64,000 nt of DNA, taken from NCBI GenBank assembly GCA_021298835.1, contig JAJTHG010000010.1:85411-149410 (forward strand), written 5' to 3'. Positions within the stretch are counted from its first letter, which is position 1. Each line of letters starts with the position of its first letter. Positions 44,901-58,501 of the stretch are shown here, one piece after another. Both the position numbers and the translations under genes were made by a program. The notes beneath the pieces were generated by a model. The model made no database searches and had not been told where the DNA came from. It worked only from the letters and a program-made list of their open reading frames with translations. Origin of the DNA: Gemmatimonadota bacterium. GTDB lineage: Bacteria > Gemmatimonadota > Gemmatimonadetes > Gemmatimonadales > Gemmatimonadaceae.

Positions 44901-45729
44901 GCGCCTCGAGTGCGCGCACCACTGCGGCGTAGTGGCGCGTGTTGCCGGCCAGCAGGTACGACCGGCCGACCATCACGCCGACCGCGCCCTGCGTCCCCCG
45001 CGCCGGCAGCGCCGCGCGGTCGGCGGCGATGCCGCGCTTGGGGAGGTCGGGGTGCCAGACGCCCACCTCCGGATACTCCTCCGGTTCGCCGGGCTTGAGC
45101 GCGCCCCGATACACCGTGCGCTCGCCGGCGGCGAAGCGGTCGATGCAGTACCGGACCATCTGCTCGATGTTGGTGTCCGAGCCGGCGAGCCAGTACTGCA
45201 GGAGCAGGAAGTAGGCGCGCACGTCCTGCGCCGTGCCGGGGATGAACCGGAGCAGCTTCGGCAGGGTGCGCAGGACGTGCATCTGCCGCTCGCCGCTCGA
45301 GCGACCCTCCTCGCGCTTCCCGCGCAGCTTGCGGAGCAGCGTGCCGAGCGAGAACGGCCCGTTGTCCTTCGCCGCCATCGAGAACTTGCCGAGCTTCGTG
45401 TTCTGCATGAGCTCGCTCGTGCAGAGCGCGCAGAGCACGGCGTCGGCTGCGTCGCGGCGGGCGCGGACGGCCTCGAGGATCTCGCGGGTGCCTTCCTCGG
45501 TGAAGATCTGCGTGATCGCGAGGCAGTGCGCCCGCCCGATCGCCTGCCGCGCCCGCTCGGCCGCCGCCGGATCGGTGTCCCACTCGGCGGCGACGTGCAT
45601 CTCCAGCTTCAGGGCCGGGACCTGCCGGACGAGGTTGCGCCGCGCCGTCTCGAAGGCCCCCGCGAGGTGGGCGTCGAGCGTCACGATCACGAACCGCAGT
45701 TCCGGACCCTGGACGACGGAAGTGGCCAT
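41911..45729 (-). CDS. bchH: Magnesium chelatase subunit H
   Basis: 1272 residues, normal for the porphyrin-binding catalytic subunit of Mg-chelatase (CobN/BchH family). Markers: RFVIVTLDAHLAGAFETA at the N-terminus, KQAGLSGDCWPERLI, HFGTHGALEFMPGKQ, YGFDPYRVPSAYAM and GGTDTVPQFVYTEVTQTFV. It binds protoporphyrin IX and delivers the product to BchM. Lies between bchB (21 nt) and bchL. Confidence 0.98.
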   Translation of the reverse strand: MATSVVQGPELRFVIVTLDAHLAGAFETARRNLVRQVPALKLEMHVAAEWDTDPAAAERARQAIGRAHCLAITQIFTEEGTREILEAVRARRDAADAVLCALCTSELMQNTKLGKFSMAAKDNGPFSLGTLLRKLRGKREEGRSSGERQMHVLRTLPKLLRFIPGTAQDVRAYFLLLQYWLAGSDTNIEQMVRYCIDRFAAGERTVYRGALKPGEPEEYPEVGVWHPDLPKRGIAADRAALPARGTQGAVGVMVGRSYLLAGNTRHYAAVVRALEARGLDAVPVFASALDGRPALDAFCKDAQGRPTIDALVNLTGFSLVGGPAYNDAPAAQCALAGLDVPYASLQTLEFQTIDEWRADARGLNPLQATLQVAIPELDGATLPLVYGGKGKASPEVPAPESVPIADRVEVVADRVARWVRLRRTPRDRRKVAVILFNFPPNAGNTGSAAYLNVFASLQRTLAAMKEAGYRVDLPRDVDELRAAVCDGNREQYGAPANVHTVIPADRHVATERYLAEIEATWGPAPGKQLTDGRGLFVMGRQFGHVFVGVQPSFGWEGDPMRLLFEGNFAPTHAFSAFYRWLRDDYGADVVLHFGTHGALEFMPGKQAGLSGDCWPERLIRDLPNVYLYASNNSSEGTLAKRRGGATLVSYLTPPIANSGLYKGLADLKAALDRYRAAEAEGERATLAAMLQAQGAALDLCAAEPAWPAEGREPAVARLRERLLEIEYSLIPVGLHVVGEGMTPEERRGTLRAFARNGRPEADLPSLVDAIKGMATTPDVVARAEAAADKAVDAIVEKGSAAWGRDAIARDGWARHTLAMEGSDLAQIGRCLDDLARIDAMLREDTEVPGILRALDGRYVPPAPGGDLLRMPQVLPTGRNVYGFDPYRVPSAYAMLEGKARTEQLLARVTADGAPLPETVAFVLWGTDNMKSEGTPLAQVMALMGVAPRFDGVGRLCGARLIPLEQLKRPRIDVVVTLSGIFRDLLPLQVKLLAEAALLCAKADEPEALNFVRKHTREHMERLGVDLETAALRVYSNADGAYGSNVNLLVETGRFEDEDELADQFVQRKAFAYGVKGTPRAQAALMKRQLAGASVAFQNIDSVELGATDIDQYVESLGGLNRVITKERGAEVAVYMGDFTGEQGKVRTLREQVELESRNRMLNPRWYEAQIANGYEGVRNLAGHLTATFGWSATGGTDTVPQFVYTEVTQTFVLDTAMREKLATLNPNAAVAIAQRLLEANDRGYWRPSQDMLDRLRDATAELEDRLEGVYAG

Positions 45730-45750
45730 GCGTTGGCGCGGAGTACCGGG

Positions 45751-47454
45751 TTACCTGCCGAAGTGGGCCTTGGCGTCGTACAGCGTGTCGACGCCGATCC
45801 GGGCGATGCCGTGCTGCGCCGCGTAGGCCTCGGTGTTCCGCTTGGCCTTGCCGCGCACGAAGAAGGGGATCTTGCGGAGCTCCTGCTCCCCCTCGGGGGT
45901 CCAGACGGGCGGCACCGGTCCGGCGGACGCGGCCGGCGCCGCGGCGGCGGCGGGATCCGTGACGGCGGGCATCGCCACGGTCACCTGCAACTGCGGCACG
46001 CTGGCCAGCGTCCGGACCCCCTCGGCCTCGCCGGCGGGCGCGGACACCGCGCCGCCCGCGGCCGGCGCCGAGGGCGCGACGGCGGCGAGGTGCGACGGCA
46101 CCGCCCCGTCGTGGAACTCGAAGTCCTCGCGGAACATCTGCAGCAGGTGCTCCTCGAGCCCCATCACCAGCGGGTGCACCCACGTGTCGAAGAGGACGTT
46201 GGCGCCCTCGAAGCCGTACACCGGCGAGTAGCGCGCCGGGACGTCCTGCACGTGGATCGGCACCGAGATCACCGCGCACGCCACGCCGAGCCGCTTGGCG
46301 ATGTGCCGCTCCATCTGCGTGCCGAGGACCAGCTCGGGGGTCGCCGCGGCGATCGCCGCCTCGACCTCGAGGTAATCGTCGGTGATGAGCGCCTCGACGC
46401 CGTACTGCCGGGCCGCCTCGCGCACCTCGCGGGCGAACTCGCGGCTGTAGGTGCCCAGGCCCACCACGGTGAAGCCCATCTCCTGCGCGGCGATGCGCGC
46501 CGCCGCGATCGCGTGCGTCGCGTCGGCGAAGATGAACACGCGCTTCCCGGTCAGGTACGTCGAGTCCACCGACCGCTGGTACCACGGGGCCCGCGACTGC
46601 GACGAGGCGAGCCCCGCCACGCCCGGCCGCTCGCGGCCGAGCACCGGCGCCGCGTCCACGCCCGCCAGCTGCGCCACCTCGGCGATGAAGTCGCGCGTGG
46701 CCCCGGTCCCCATGGGGATCGTCTTCGTGTAGGGCATCCCGAAGGCACGCTGCAGCCAGCCGGCCGTCGTGCGCGAGACCTCGGGGTAGAGGTCCACGTT
46801 GAAGTCGGCCTCGGGGATCCGGACGACGTCGTCGGGCGAGGCGCCGAGCGGCGCGACGACATGCACGTCGATGCCGAGCTGCCCGAGGAGCTGCGTGACC
46901 TCGCGGACGTCGTCGCGGCAGCGGAAGCCGAGCACGGTCGGTCCGAGCAGGTTCGCTCGCGGGCGGCGCCCCTCGGGGCGCGCGGGGCGCGGGGTGCCCG
47001 GCTTCGGTACCCGGTCGGCGAGGAGCGCCTTCACGAGGTGATAGAGCGTCTCGGCCGCTCCCCAGTTCTCCTTCTTGCTGTAGGCGGGCAGCTCGAGCGG
47101 CACGACGGGCACCGGGATCCCCATTCCCTGCGCCAGCGAGCCCGGCTGGTCCTGGATCAGCTCGGCGGTGCACGACTCCCCCACCAGGAGCGCCTTCGGC
47201 TTGAACCGCTCGAAGGCGTCGCGCACGGCGGTGGTGACGAGGTTGGCGGTGTCGCCCCCGAGGTCCCGCGCCTGGAAGGTCGTGTAGGTGACCGGCGGCC
47301 GCGCATCCTGCCGCTCGATCATCGTGAAGAGCAGGTCGGCGTAGGTGTCGCCCTGCGGCGCGTGCAGCACGTAGTGCACGTCGCGCATCGAGGTGGCGAT
47401 GCGCATCGCGCCGACGTGCGGCGGGCCTTCGTACGTCCAGAGGGTGAGCTGCAT
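45751..47454 (-). CDS. bchB: Light-independent protochlorophyllide reductase subunit B
   Basis: 567 residues. With BchN forms the catalytic NB component reducing the C17-C18 bond. Asp36 (HAPQGD) is the expected unusual aspartate ligand of the NB [4Fe-4S] cluster. Other markers: [63 protein letters not shown] and the C-terminal small domain [17 protein letters not shown]. Between them, residues ~445-515 are an Ala/Pro-rich insertion longer than usual. It begins 9 nt after bchN. Confidence 0.97.
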   Translation of the reverse strand: MQLTLWTYEGPPHVGAMRIATSMRDVHYVLHAPQGDTYADLLFTMIERQDARPPVTYTTFQARDLGGDTANLVTTAVRDAFERFKPKALLVGESCTAELIQDQPGSLAQGMGIPVPVVPLELPAYSKKENWGAAETLYHLVKALLADRVPKPGTPRPARPEGRRPRANLLGPTVLGFRCRDDVREVTQLLGQLGIDVHVVAPLGASPDDVVRIPEADFNVDLYPEVSRTTAGWLQRAFGMPYTKTIPMGTGATRDFIAEVAQLAGVDAAPVLGRERPGVAGLASSQSRAPWYQRSVDSTYLTGKRVFIFADATHAIAAARIAAQEMGFTVVGLGTYSREFAREVREAARQYGVEALITDDYLEVEAAIAAATPELVLGTQMERHIAKRLGVACAVISVPIHVQDVPARYSPVYGFEGANVLFDTWVHPLVMGLEEHLLQMFREDFEFHDGAVPSHLAAVAPSAPAAGGAVSAPAGEAEGVRTLASVPQLQVTVAMPAVTDPAAAAAPAASAGPVPPVWTPEGEQELRKIPFFVRGKAKRNTEAYAAQHGIARIGVDTLYDAKAHFGR

Positions 47455-47463
47455 GCCGGGCGC

Positions 47464-51802
<4,339 letters not shown>

Positions 51803-51806
<4 letters not shown>

Positions 51807-52768
51807 CCGCGGGACACCTGCTCGACCCGGTGACCGCGGCCGGCGATGCGCCGTCCGCCGCCGGCCCCTCGGTGCCGCGGCGCGTCCCCACGCCGGACGC
51901 CGTCCTGGCGCTCCTCAAGCCGCACACCTGGTTCCCGCCGATGTGGGCCTTCTCGTGCGGCGTGGTGTCGTCCGGGGTGTCGCTCGAGGGACGATGGCCC
52001 ATGCTGCTGCTGGGCATCGGCCTGACGGGCCCCCTCGTCTGCGCCTCGAGCCAGGCGGTGAACGACTGGTTCGACCGACACGTGGACGCGATCAACGAGC
52101 CCCAGCGCCCCATCCCGTCCGGCCGCATGCCGGGCCGGTGGGGGCTGGGGCTCGCGATCGCGTGGAGCGCGCTCTCGCTCGCGGTGGCGACGCTGCTCGG
52201 CCCGTGGGGTTTCGTGGCGACGACCGTCGCGGTGGCCCTCTCGTGGGCCTACAGCGCCCCCCCGTTGCGCCTCAAGCGGAACGGCTGGCTGGGCTGCCTC
52301 GCGGTGGGGCTGTCGTACGAGACGCTGGCATGGGTGACCGGCGCCGCCGTGGCGCTGGGCGGCGCGCGCCCGTCGGCGGCGGTGCTGCTCGTGGCGCTGC
52401 TCTACGGGCTCGGCGCGCACGGCATTCTGGTGCTCAACGACTTCAAGGCCGTCGAAGGCGACCGCCGCATGGGCATCCGGTCGCTCCCCGCCCGGCACGG
52501 CGAGGACGCCGCGGCGTGGATCGCGGTGGTGACGATGTACCTCGCACAGGCGGCCGTGCTCGCCCTGCACGCCGGCTGGGGGACACGCGCCTACATGTGG
52601 TGGGTGGCGGCGCTGATCCTCGCGCAGTTCCCGCTGGCGGCGTCGCTGCTCGTGCGGCCGGGCCCGAAGGCGGCGCTGTACGTGAGCGCCTTCAACGTGC
52701 CCTTCTACGTGATCACGATGATGATCACGGCCTTCGCGATCCGGAATCTGGGTCTCGCGACGCCGTGA
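51803..52768 (+). CDS. bchG: Bacteriochlorophyll synthase (geranylgeranyl transferase)
   Basis: 321 residues, ATG 51803 overlapping the ppsR stop. UbiA-family prenyltransferase that attaches the geranylgeranyl tail to bacteriochlorophyllide a. Aspartate-rich motif NDWFDRHVDAINEPQRPIPSG near residue 90, second motif NDFKAVEGDRRMGIRSLP near 215, about nine membrane helices. Its stop overlaps the next gene's start. Confidence 0.96.
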
Positions 52769-54138
52769 CCGCCGCCACCGTCCCGATGCCCGGCACCGCG
52801 ACGCCGGCGGCCGCGCCGACCACCTTCGGCTGGCCGCAGGTCGTGCGCATCGGGCTCGTGCAGGCGTGCCTGGGGGCGGTGGTGGTGCTCATGACCGCCA
52901 CGCTCAACCGCGTGATGGTGGTCGAGCTGGGGCTCCCGGCGTCGGTGCCGGGAGTGCTGGTGCTGCTGCACTTCGTGGTGCAGCTGTGGCTGCGCCCGCG
53001 GCTCGGCTTCGGGGCGGACCGCTCCGGGCGGCGCACGGCGTGGATCGTGGGCGGCGTGGCCCTGCTCGCGGCGAGCGGCGTGGCCGCCTCGGCCACCACG
53101 ATGCTCATCGAGCGGTCGCGGCCGCTCGGGCTCGCAGCGGCGGCGGTGGCGTTCGTCTTCCTCGGGGCCGGGGTGAGCGGCGCGGGGACCCCGCTGCTGG
53201 CGATCCTCGCCGAGCGGGTGCCCGAACGGCGGCGCTCGGCGGCGGCGGCCACGGTGTGGTTGATGATGATCGCCGGGTTCATCGTGACGACGCTGCTGGC
53301 CTCGCGGGGCCTCGCGCCGTATTCGCACGCGCGGCTGGTGTCGGTGACGGCGGCCGTGGGACTCACGTGCATGGTCGTGACTTGCATCGCGGTGATCGGC
53401 CTCGATCGCGGGCCGCGGGTCGCGCTCGCTGCCGCGGAGGCCACGACCGGGGCGTCCTTCGCGGGCGCGCTGCGCGGGGTCCTGCGCGAGCCGGTCGCGC
53501 GCGCGTTCTCGGTGTTCATCTTCCTCTCGATGTTCGCGTACTCGGCGCAGGACCTGATCCTCGAGCCGTACGCGGGGCTGGTGTACGGGCTCAGCCCGAG
53601 GGAGAGCACCGCCATCAGCGGCATGCATCAGGCGGGGCTGCTCGTCGGCATGCTGCTGTGCGCCGCGCTGGCGATGCGCGTGGGGACCCCGCGCCACTGG
53701 GCGAGCGTCGGGTGCGCCGCCTCGGCGGTGTTCTTCGTGGCGCTCGCGCTCTCGCCCCTCGCGGGCAGCGTCCCGCTGCTGCGCGTCATCCTCATGGGGC
53801 TGGGCGTCGCCAACGGGGCGTTCGCCATCGGCGCCATCTCGACGATGATGACGCTCACCGCGGACGCCGGCGACCGCACGTCGGGCCTCCGCATGGGGAT
53901 CTTCGGCGCGGCGCAGGCGGTGGGGACCGGCATCGGGCAGTTCCTCGGGGCGGCCGGCAGCGACGTCTCGCGCGCGCTGCTCGGCGGCGTCTCGCTGGGT
54001 TACGGCGCCGTCTTCGGCGCCGAGGCGCTCATGTTCACGATCGCGGCGTACTTCGCGATGCGCTCGGCCCCCACGGCCCGGCTCTCGGCCGGTGCCGTGC
54101 AGGGACAGTCCGACCGGCTGCTGGCGGTGATGCACTGA
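52765..54138 (+). CDS. PucC-family BCD transporter (bch2/orf428 homologue)
   Basis: 457 residues from GTG 52765 (GTGA overlap with bchG). About 12 membrane helices; markers LVVLMTATLNRVMVVELGLPASVPG, LRPRLGFGADRSGRRTAWI and FAYSAQDLILEPYAGLVYGLSP. It is a paralogue of LhaA. In Rhodobacter the equivalent gene (orf428/bch2) also lies between bchG and bchP. Likely handles pigment delivery or complex assembly. Confidence 0.9.
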   Translation: MTAATVPMPGTATPAAAPTTFGWPQVVRIGLVQACLGAVVVLMTATLNRVMVVELGLPASVPGVLVLLHFVVQLWLRPRLGFGADRSGRRTAWIVGGVALLAASGVAASATTMLIERSRPLGLAAAAVAFVFLGAGVSGAGTPLLAILAERVPERRRSAAAATVWLMMIAGFIVTTLLASRGLAPYSHARLVSVTAAVGLTCMVVTCIAVIGLDRGPRVALAAAEATTGASFAGALRGVLREPVARAFSVFIFLSMFAYSAQDLILEPYAGLVYGLSPRESTAISGMHQAGLLVGMLLCAALAMRVGTPRHWASVGCAASAVFFVALALSPLAGSVPLLRVILMGLGVANGAFAIGAISTMMTLTADAGDRTSGLRMGIFGAAQAVGTGIGQFLGAAGSDVSRALLGGVSLGYGAVFGAEALMFTIAAYFAMRSAPTARLSAGAVQGQSDRLLAVMH

Positions 54139-54803
54139 TGGCGACCGCCGCCGTTTCCTCCGTCGTCGCGGCCGCGCCGCTCCCGCGCGACTGGGTCGCG
54201 CTCGAGGGCGCGGTGCACGGGCGCCCCCGGGACGCGTCGCGCGCCGGCGAGGCGTGGCTGGGGGTAGTGCGCTCGCTGCGGACGATCCGGGTGCGGCGGG
54301 GGACGACCGACGCGGCGGCCCTTGCCGAGCGCATCGGCGCCCGCGGGGTCGAGGCGGGGCTGGCGGAGCGGGTGCTGACGGCGTCGGTGGAGGACCTCGC
54401 GCGGGCGCGCGACCGCGGCATGCGGCGCGCGCTGGTGATGGCGGCGCCGTGCGACGTGCTGGCGGTGCGACTGGCGGAGGAGGCGTTGGGCTTCGAGTCG
54501 CTCTACGTGCTCGGCACCGTCGCGGCGCCGTCGGCGACGGCGCCGGGCGAGGCCGCAGCGCACGACTGCCCGGCGTGCGGCGACCGGTTCAACGCGCTCG
54601 CCGACATCTCGCTGGGCGCGCCCGTGGCCGGGGCCGCACCGTGGGCGATCGTGCGCAATGCGCGCGGCCGCGCGCTGCTCGACGCCCTTGTGGCGGACGT
54701 GTGGCTCGACGCCGTACCGGCCGCCGAGTATCGCGCGACGGCCGAGGCGGCGGCGGCGGCGGCGCAAGCAAGGATGGGGCGGCGTCCCCGGGTGATCGCA
54801 TGA
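54138..54803 (+). CDS. Shortened BciB/FrhB-like protein
   Basis: 221 residues; start overlaps the bch2 stop (TGATG) and stop overlaps the bchP start (ATGA). From memory of BciB (ferredoxin-dependent 8-vinyl reductase, F420-hydrogenase beta family, ~400 residues) several blocks align in order: LEGAVHGRPRD, RALVMAAPCDVLAVRLAEEA with LGFESLYVLGT, and CPACGDRFNALADISLGAP with WAIVRNARGRALLDAL. The N-terminal cysteine-rich Fe-S region is absent, the CSDN cysteine after LGT is lost, and ~80 residues in the middle are missing. Two of the usual cysteine sites (APCD, CPAC) remain. It could be an eroded relic, a minimal reductase or a non-catalytic accessory protein. Confidence 0.65.
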   Translation: MATAAVSSVVAAAPLPRDWVALEGAVHGRPRDASRAGEAWLGVVRSLRTIRVRRGTTDAAALAERIGARGVEAGLAERVLTASVEDLARARDRGMRRALVMAAPCDVLAVRLAEEALGFESLYVLGTVAAPSATAPGEAAAHDCPACGDRFNALADISLGAPVAGAAPWAIVRNARGRALLDALVADVWLDAVPAAEYRATAEAAAAAAQARMGRRPRVIA

Positions 54804-56023
54804 CGGCGACGCCATGGCCTGACCGAGGCACGCGGCGGGTGGACGCCGTGGTGGTCGGCGGTGGTCCCGCCGGCGCGACGGCGGCGCACACCCTGGCCAC
54901 GGCGGGCGTCTCGACGATGCTCCTCGACAAGGCCGGTCGCATCAAGCCGTGCGGCGGGGCGATTCCGCCGCGGCTGATCGACGACTTCGCGATCCCCGAC
55001 CACTTGCTGGTGGCGAAGGTCGCCACGGCGCGGATGGTCTCGCCGGGTCGGCAGCGGGTGGACATTCCCGTCGGTCGCGACTTCGTGGGGATGGTGGATC
55101 GCGGCGTCTTCGACGAGTGGTTGCGCGTGCGCGCCACCGAGGCGGGGGCGGAGCGGGTCACCGGGATGTTCGAGCGGTTCGAGCGCCGCCGGGACGGTGG
55201 CGTGGACGTGACGTACCGCGCGGGCGGGTCGCGCCAGGGCGAATCGGTCACGGTGACCGCCCGATACCTGATCGGTGCCGACGGCGCGCTCTCGGCCGTG
55301 GCCCGGCAGGCGATTCCCGTGGCGTACCGCGGGACCCCTCGGGTGACGGCATACCATGAGGTGATCCGCTCGCCGGCCGGGGACAGCGAGGGGTACCAGG
55401 CGCGACGGGCCGACGTGTACTACGATGGCCGGCTTTCCCCGGATTTCTACGCGTGGATCTTCCCGCACGGCCCCGAGGCAAGCGTCGGGACGGGGTCGCT
55501 GCGTGCGGGCTTCGACGTGCGCGCGGCGGTGGCGGCGCTGCGGCGCGAGGCCGGGCTGGAGAATTGCGAGACGATTCGTCGGGAAGGGGCGCCGATCCCG
55601 CTGCGCCCGCTCGACTGGTGGGACGACGCCCGGAACGTCGTGGTGGCCGGCGATGCGGCGGGGGTGGTAGCGCCCGCGTCCGGGGAAGGCATCTTCTACG
55701 CGATGACGTCCGGCCGATGTGCGGCGGAGGCGGTGCAGCAGGCCCTCCGCACGGGGAAGGCGTCGAAGCTCGCGTGGGCGCGGCGGCGGTTCATGCTGGC
55801 GCACGGGCTGGTCTTCGGCGTGCTGGGTGTGATGCAGGACACGTGGTACGGCAACGACGATCGCCGGGAGCGGTTCGTGACCCTGTGTCGCGACACCGAC
55901 ATCCAGCGGTTGGCCTTCGATGGATACACGCGCAAGCGGCTGGTCTTCGCGAAGCCGCTCGCGCATGCCCGGATCTTCCTGAAGAACCTCGGGCATCTCT
56001 CCGGCGTGCTGGCGCCGACGTGA
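54800..56023 (+). CDS. bchP: Geranylgeranyl-bacteriochlorophyll reductase
   Basis: 407 residues from ATG 54800 (ATGA overlap). FAD-dependent reductase that converts the geranylgeranyl tail to phytyl. FAD motif AVVVGGGPAGATAAHTLATAG, then LDKAGRIKPCGGAIPPRLIDDF, GADGALSAVARQ, FYAWIFPHG and VVAGDAAGVVAPASGEGIFYAM. All are typical of BchP/ChlP. Followed after 70 nt by hemA. Confidence 0.96.
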   Translation: MTATPWPDRGTRRVDAVVVGGGPAGATAAHTLATAGVSTMLLDKAGRIKPCGGAIPPRLIDDFAIPDHLLVAKVATARMVSPGRQRVDIPVGRDFVGMVDRGVFDEWLRVRATEAGAERVTGMFERFERRRDGGVDVTYRAGGSRQGESVTVTARYLIGADGALSAVARQAIPVAYRGTPRVTAYHEVIRSPAGDSEGYQARRADVYYDGRLSPDFYAWIFPHGPEASVGTGSLRAGFDVRAAVAALRREAGLENCETIRREGAPIPLRPLDWWDDARNVVVAGDAAGVVAPASGEGIFYAMTSGRCAAEAVQQALRTGKASKLAWARRRFMLAHGLVFGVLGVMQDTWYGNDDRRERFVTLCRDTDIQRLAFDGYTRKRLVFAKPLAHARIFLKNLGHLSGVLAPT

Positions 56024-56093
56024 TGCCCGCGATGTCCCCGCAGTTCCGTAGCGCGACCCTGCAGCGGCCTTTCGGTCTCCCTCTCCGAACCCC

Positions 56094-57404
56094 ATGCTGA
56101 TCTCGATCGCGGTGGACTTCCGCAGTGCCGACGTGGCCACGCGGGAGAAGTACCATCTGACCGGCGACCGCGTCTCCGCGCTCTACGCGCGGCAGCGCGA
56201 CGAGCTGATCCGCGAGCTGGCCCTCGTGAGTACCTGCAACCGGGACGAGCTCTATGCCTGGTGCGACCTCGAGGGCGACGCCGCCCTCGAGCGCGCGACG
56301 CAGGAACTGGCCCGGCGGTGGATGGGCTCGAAGAAGGAGACCCGGGGGCTGCTGCAGATCGCCAAGCGGCGGGTCGGGCTCGACGTCGCGCGGCATCTGC
56401 TGCGGGTGGCGAGCGGGCTCGAGAGCCAGGTGATCGGCGACGGGCAGATCCTCGGGCAGATCCGCTCGAGCTACAAGTTCGCGCACGCGTCGCACGCGAT
56501 GGGTCCGGTGCTGCACCGGCTCTTCGAGACGGCGCTCCGCACGGGCAAGCGGGTGAGCACCGAAACGTCGCTCTCGGCGGGCCGCAACTCGATCGGCGCC
56601 GAGGCGGCGGCGATGGCGCTGCACCGCTTCGGCTCGCTCGAGCACACGCGGGTGGTGGTCGCGGGCGCGGGGAAGACGGCGGAGCGCACGGTGCGGCAGC
56701 TGCACAAGCTCGGCGCGCGCGACATCGTGATCATCAACCGTACGATGGACCGCGCCGAGGTGCTGGCGAAGGCGGTCGGCGGTCGCGCCGCACCGATGGA
56801 CAGTCTGCATCTCGAGTTGGCGATGGCGGACGTAGGGGTGGCCGCGACGGGGTCGGAGGTGCCGATCATCCGGCACGACGCCCTGCGCCAGACGCGGGAG
56901 AACTGCGGCACGACCGGCTACGCGCTGTTCCTGGTGGACCTCTCGGTGCCGCGGAACATCGAGCCGACGTGCGCGCGCCTCTCCGGGGTGACGGTCGTGG
57001 ACCTCGACGCGCTGCACATCCCGATCATGGCGGCGGAGGAGATGCGCAAGAGCGCCGTCCCGTCCGCGGCCCGGCTGGTCGAGGAGGAGCTGCGGAGCTT
57101 CGCCGAGTGGGCCTCGGCGGCGACCGCACGGCAGGCGATCCGCCCGCTGCACGACGCGATCGTCGCGATCGCGAAGCGCGAGGTCGCCTTCGCCGCGGGC
57201 GAGGAGGCCGCCGCGCGCACGGCCGAGCGCATCGCGGCGAAGATGCTGGCGCGGCCAATGGTGGCGCTCCGGAGCGCGCTCGCGCGCGGCGACGGGCTGG
57301 ACGAATTCGCGCTGGCGCTCGACTGCCTGTTCGACGGCAGCCGGCCCGCCAAGCGGACGGTGGAGGCGGCGCGGCGCGCGAGCGCGCTCGGCCTCCGCGA
57401 ATGA
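56094..57404 (+). CDS. hemA: Glutamyl-tRNA reductase
   Basis: 436 residues. First committed step of the C5 route to 5-aminolevulinate. Catalytic Cys in VSTCNRDELY near residue 48; SGLESQVIGDGQILGQIR, NSIGAEAAAMAL and the NADPH-binding VVVAGAGKTAERTVRQL are diagnostic. C5-type HemA differs from the 5-aminolevulinate synthase found in alphaproteobacterial phototrophs. It starts a hemAEFJ set with overlapping starts and stops at the end of the PGC. Confidence 0.96.
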   Translation: MLISIAVDFRSADVATREKYHLTGDRVSALYARQRDELIRELALVSTCNRDELYAWCDLEGDAALERATQELARRWMGSKKETRGLLQIAKRRVGLDVARHLLRVASGLESQVIGDGQILGQIRSSYKFAHASHAMGPVLHRLFETALRTGKRVSTETSLSAGRNSIGAEAAAMALHRFGSLEHTRVVVAGAGKTAERTVRQLHKLGARDIVIINRTMDRAEVLAKAVGGRAAPMDSLHLELAMADVGVAATGSEVPIIRHDALRQTRENCGTTGYALFLVDLSVPRNIEPTCARLSGVTVVDLDALHIPIMAAEEMRKSAVPSAARLVEEELRSFAEWASAATARQAIRPLHDAIVAIAKREVAFAAGEEAAARTAERIAAKMLARPMVALRSALARGDGLDEFALALDCLFDGSRPAKRTVEAARRASALGLRE

Positions 57405-58501
57405 CGGCGCCGACGGCCGCGTCGGCCGGGGCGCCGGTGCTCGATGCCCCTCCCATGACGAACGACCTGTTCCTCCGCGCCTGCCGCGGCGAGATCGTCG
57501 AACGCCCCCCCGTCTGGATGATGCGCCAGGCCGGCCGGTACCTCCCCGAGTACCGCGCGGTGCGGGCGAAGTCCGACTTCCTCACGATGTGCCGCACGCC
57601 GGAGCTGGCCACCGAGGTCACGCTCCAGCCGATCGACATCGTCGGCACCGACGCGGCGATCATCTTCAGCGACATCCTGGTGATCCCCGAGGCGATGGGG
57701 ATGCACCTCGTCATGGAGGAGAGCGTCGGGCCGCAGTTCCCGGTGCCGGTGCGTTCCCTGGAGGCCGTAAGGCAGCTCCGCACGCCGGATCCGGAGGTGG
57801 AGCTGCGCTACGTCCTCGACGCGCTGCGCATGACGCGCGGGGCGCTGGGCGGCCGGGTGCCGCTGATCGGCTTCGCGGGGGCGCCGTGGACCCTCGCCGC
57901 GTACATGATCGAGGGCAAGGGGACCAAGCAGTTCAGCGTCGCGAAGAAGATGCTCTTCCAGCAGCCGGAGACGGCGCACGCGCTGCTGGCGCGGCTGGCC
58001 GATGCCGTGGGTGAGTATCTCGTGGCGCAGGTGAAGGCCGGGGCGCAGGCGCTGCAGCTCTTCGAGAGCTGGGCGGGGTCGCTCGGGCCGCAGGAGTTCC
58101 GCACGTTCGCGCTGCCGTATCTCTCGCGGGCGGCGGCGATCGCCCGTACGGCGGGGGTGCCGCTGATCGTCTTCGCGCCGGGCGCGTCGTGGGCGCTGGA
58201 GCTGCTGGCGGAGTCCACCGGGGCCGACGTGATCGGCGTGGACTGGCATATCGAGGCGGCGGACGCGCGGCGGCGGCTGGCGCCGCACGGGGTGTCCATG
58301 CAGGGGAACCTCGACCCGTGCCTGCTGTACGCGCCGCCGGACATCGTGCGGGCGCGGACGCTCGAGATGCTCGAGGGCTTCGGCGGGCAGCGGCACATCG
58401 CCAATCTCGGGCACGGCATCCTGCCGGACACGCCGGTGGAGAGCGCGAAGGCGTTCGTGGACACGGTGAAGAGCTGGCGTTCGCCGGCGACGGCGCGATG
58501 A
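57401..58501 (+). CDS. hemE: Uroporphyrinogen decarboxylase
   Basis: 366 residues from ATG 57401, overlapping the hemA stop; a second ATG 18 codons later begins the conserved part (MTNDLFLRACRGE). Signature RPPVWMMRQAGRYLPEYR, then IIFSDILVIPEAMG, GFAGAPWTLAAYMIEG and NLGHGILPDTPVE. Converts uroporphyrinogen III to coproporphyrinogen III. Confidence 0.96.
   Translation: MTAPTAASAGAPVLDAPPMTNDLFLRACRGEIVERPPVWMMRQAGRYLPEYRAVRAKSDFLTMCRTPELATEVTLQPIDIVGTDAAIIFSDILVIPEAMGMHLVMEESVGPQFPVPVRSLEAVRQLRTPDPEVELRYVLDALRMTRGALGGRVPLIGFAGAPWTLAAYMIEGKGTKQFSVAKKMLFQQPETAHALLARLADAVGEYLVAQVKAGAQALQLFESWAGSLGPQEFRTFALPYLSRAAAIARTAGVPLIVFAPGASWALELLAESTGADVIGVDWHIEAADARRRLAPHGVSMQGNLDPCLLYAPPDIVRARTLEMLEGFGGQRHIANLGHGILPDTPVESAKAFVDTVKSWRSPATAR

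Noticed and set aside
46451..46732. Small open frames opposite bchB
   Set aside because: No start signals or recognisable motifs; inside a firmly identified gene.
54138..54803. Reading this gene as an ordinary full-length 8-vinyl reductase
   Set aside because: At 221 residues it lacks the N-terminal cysteine-rich part and a central segment; naming it bciB outright would overstate function.
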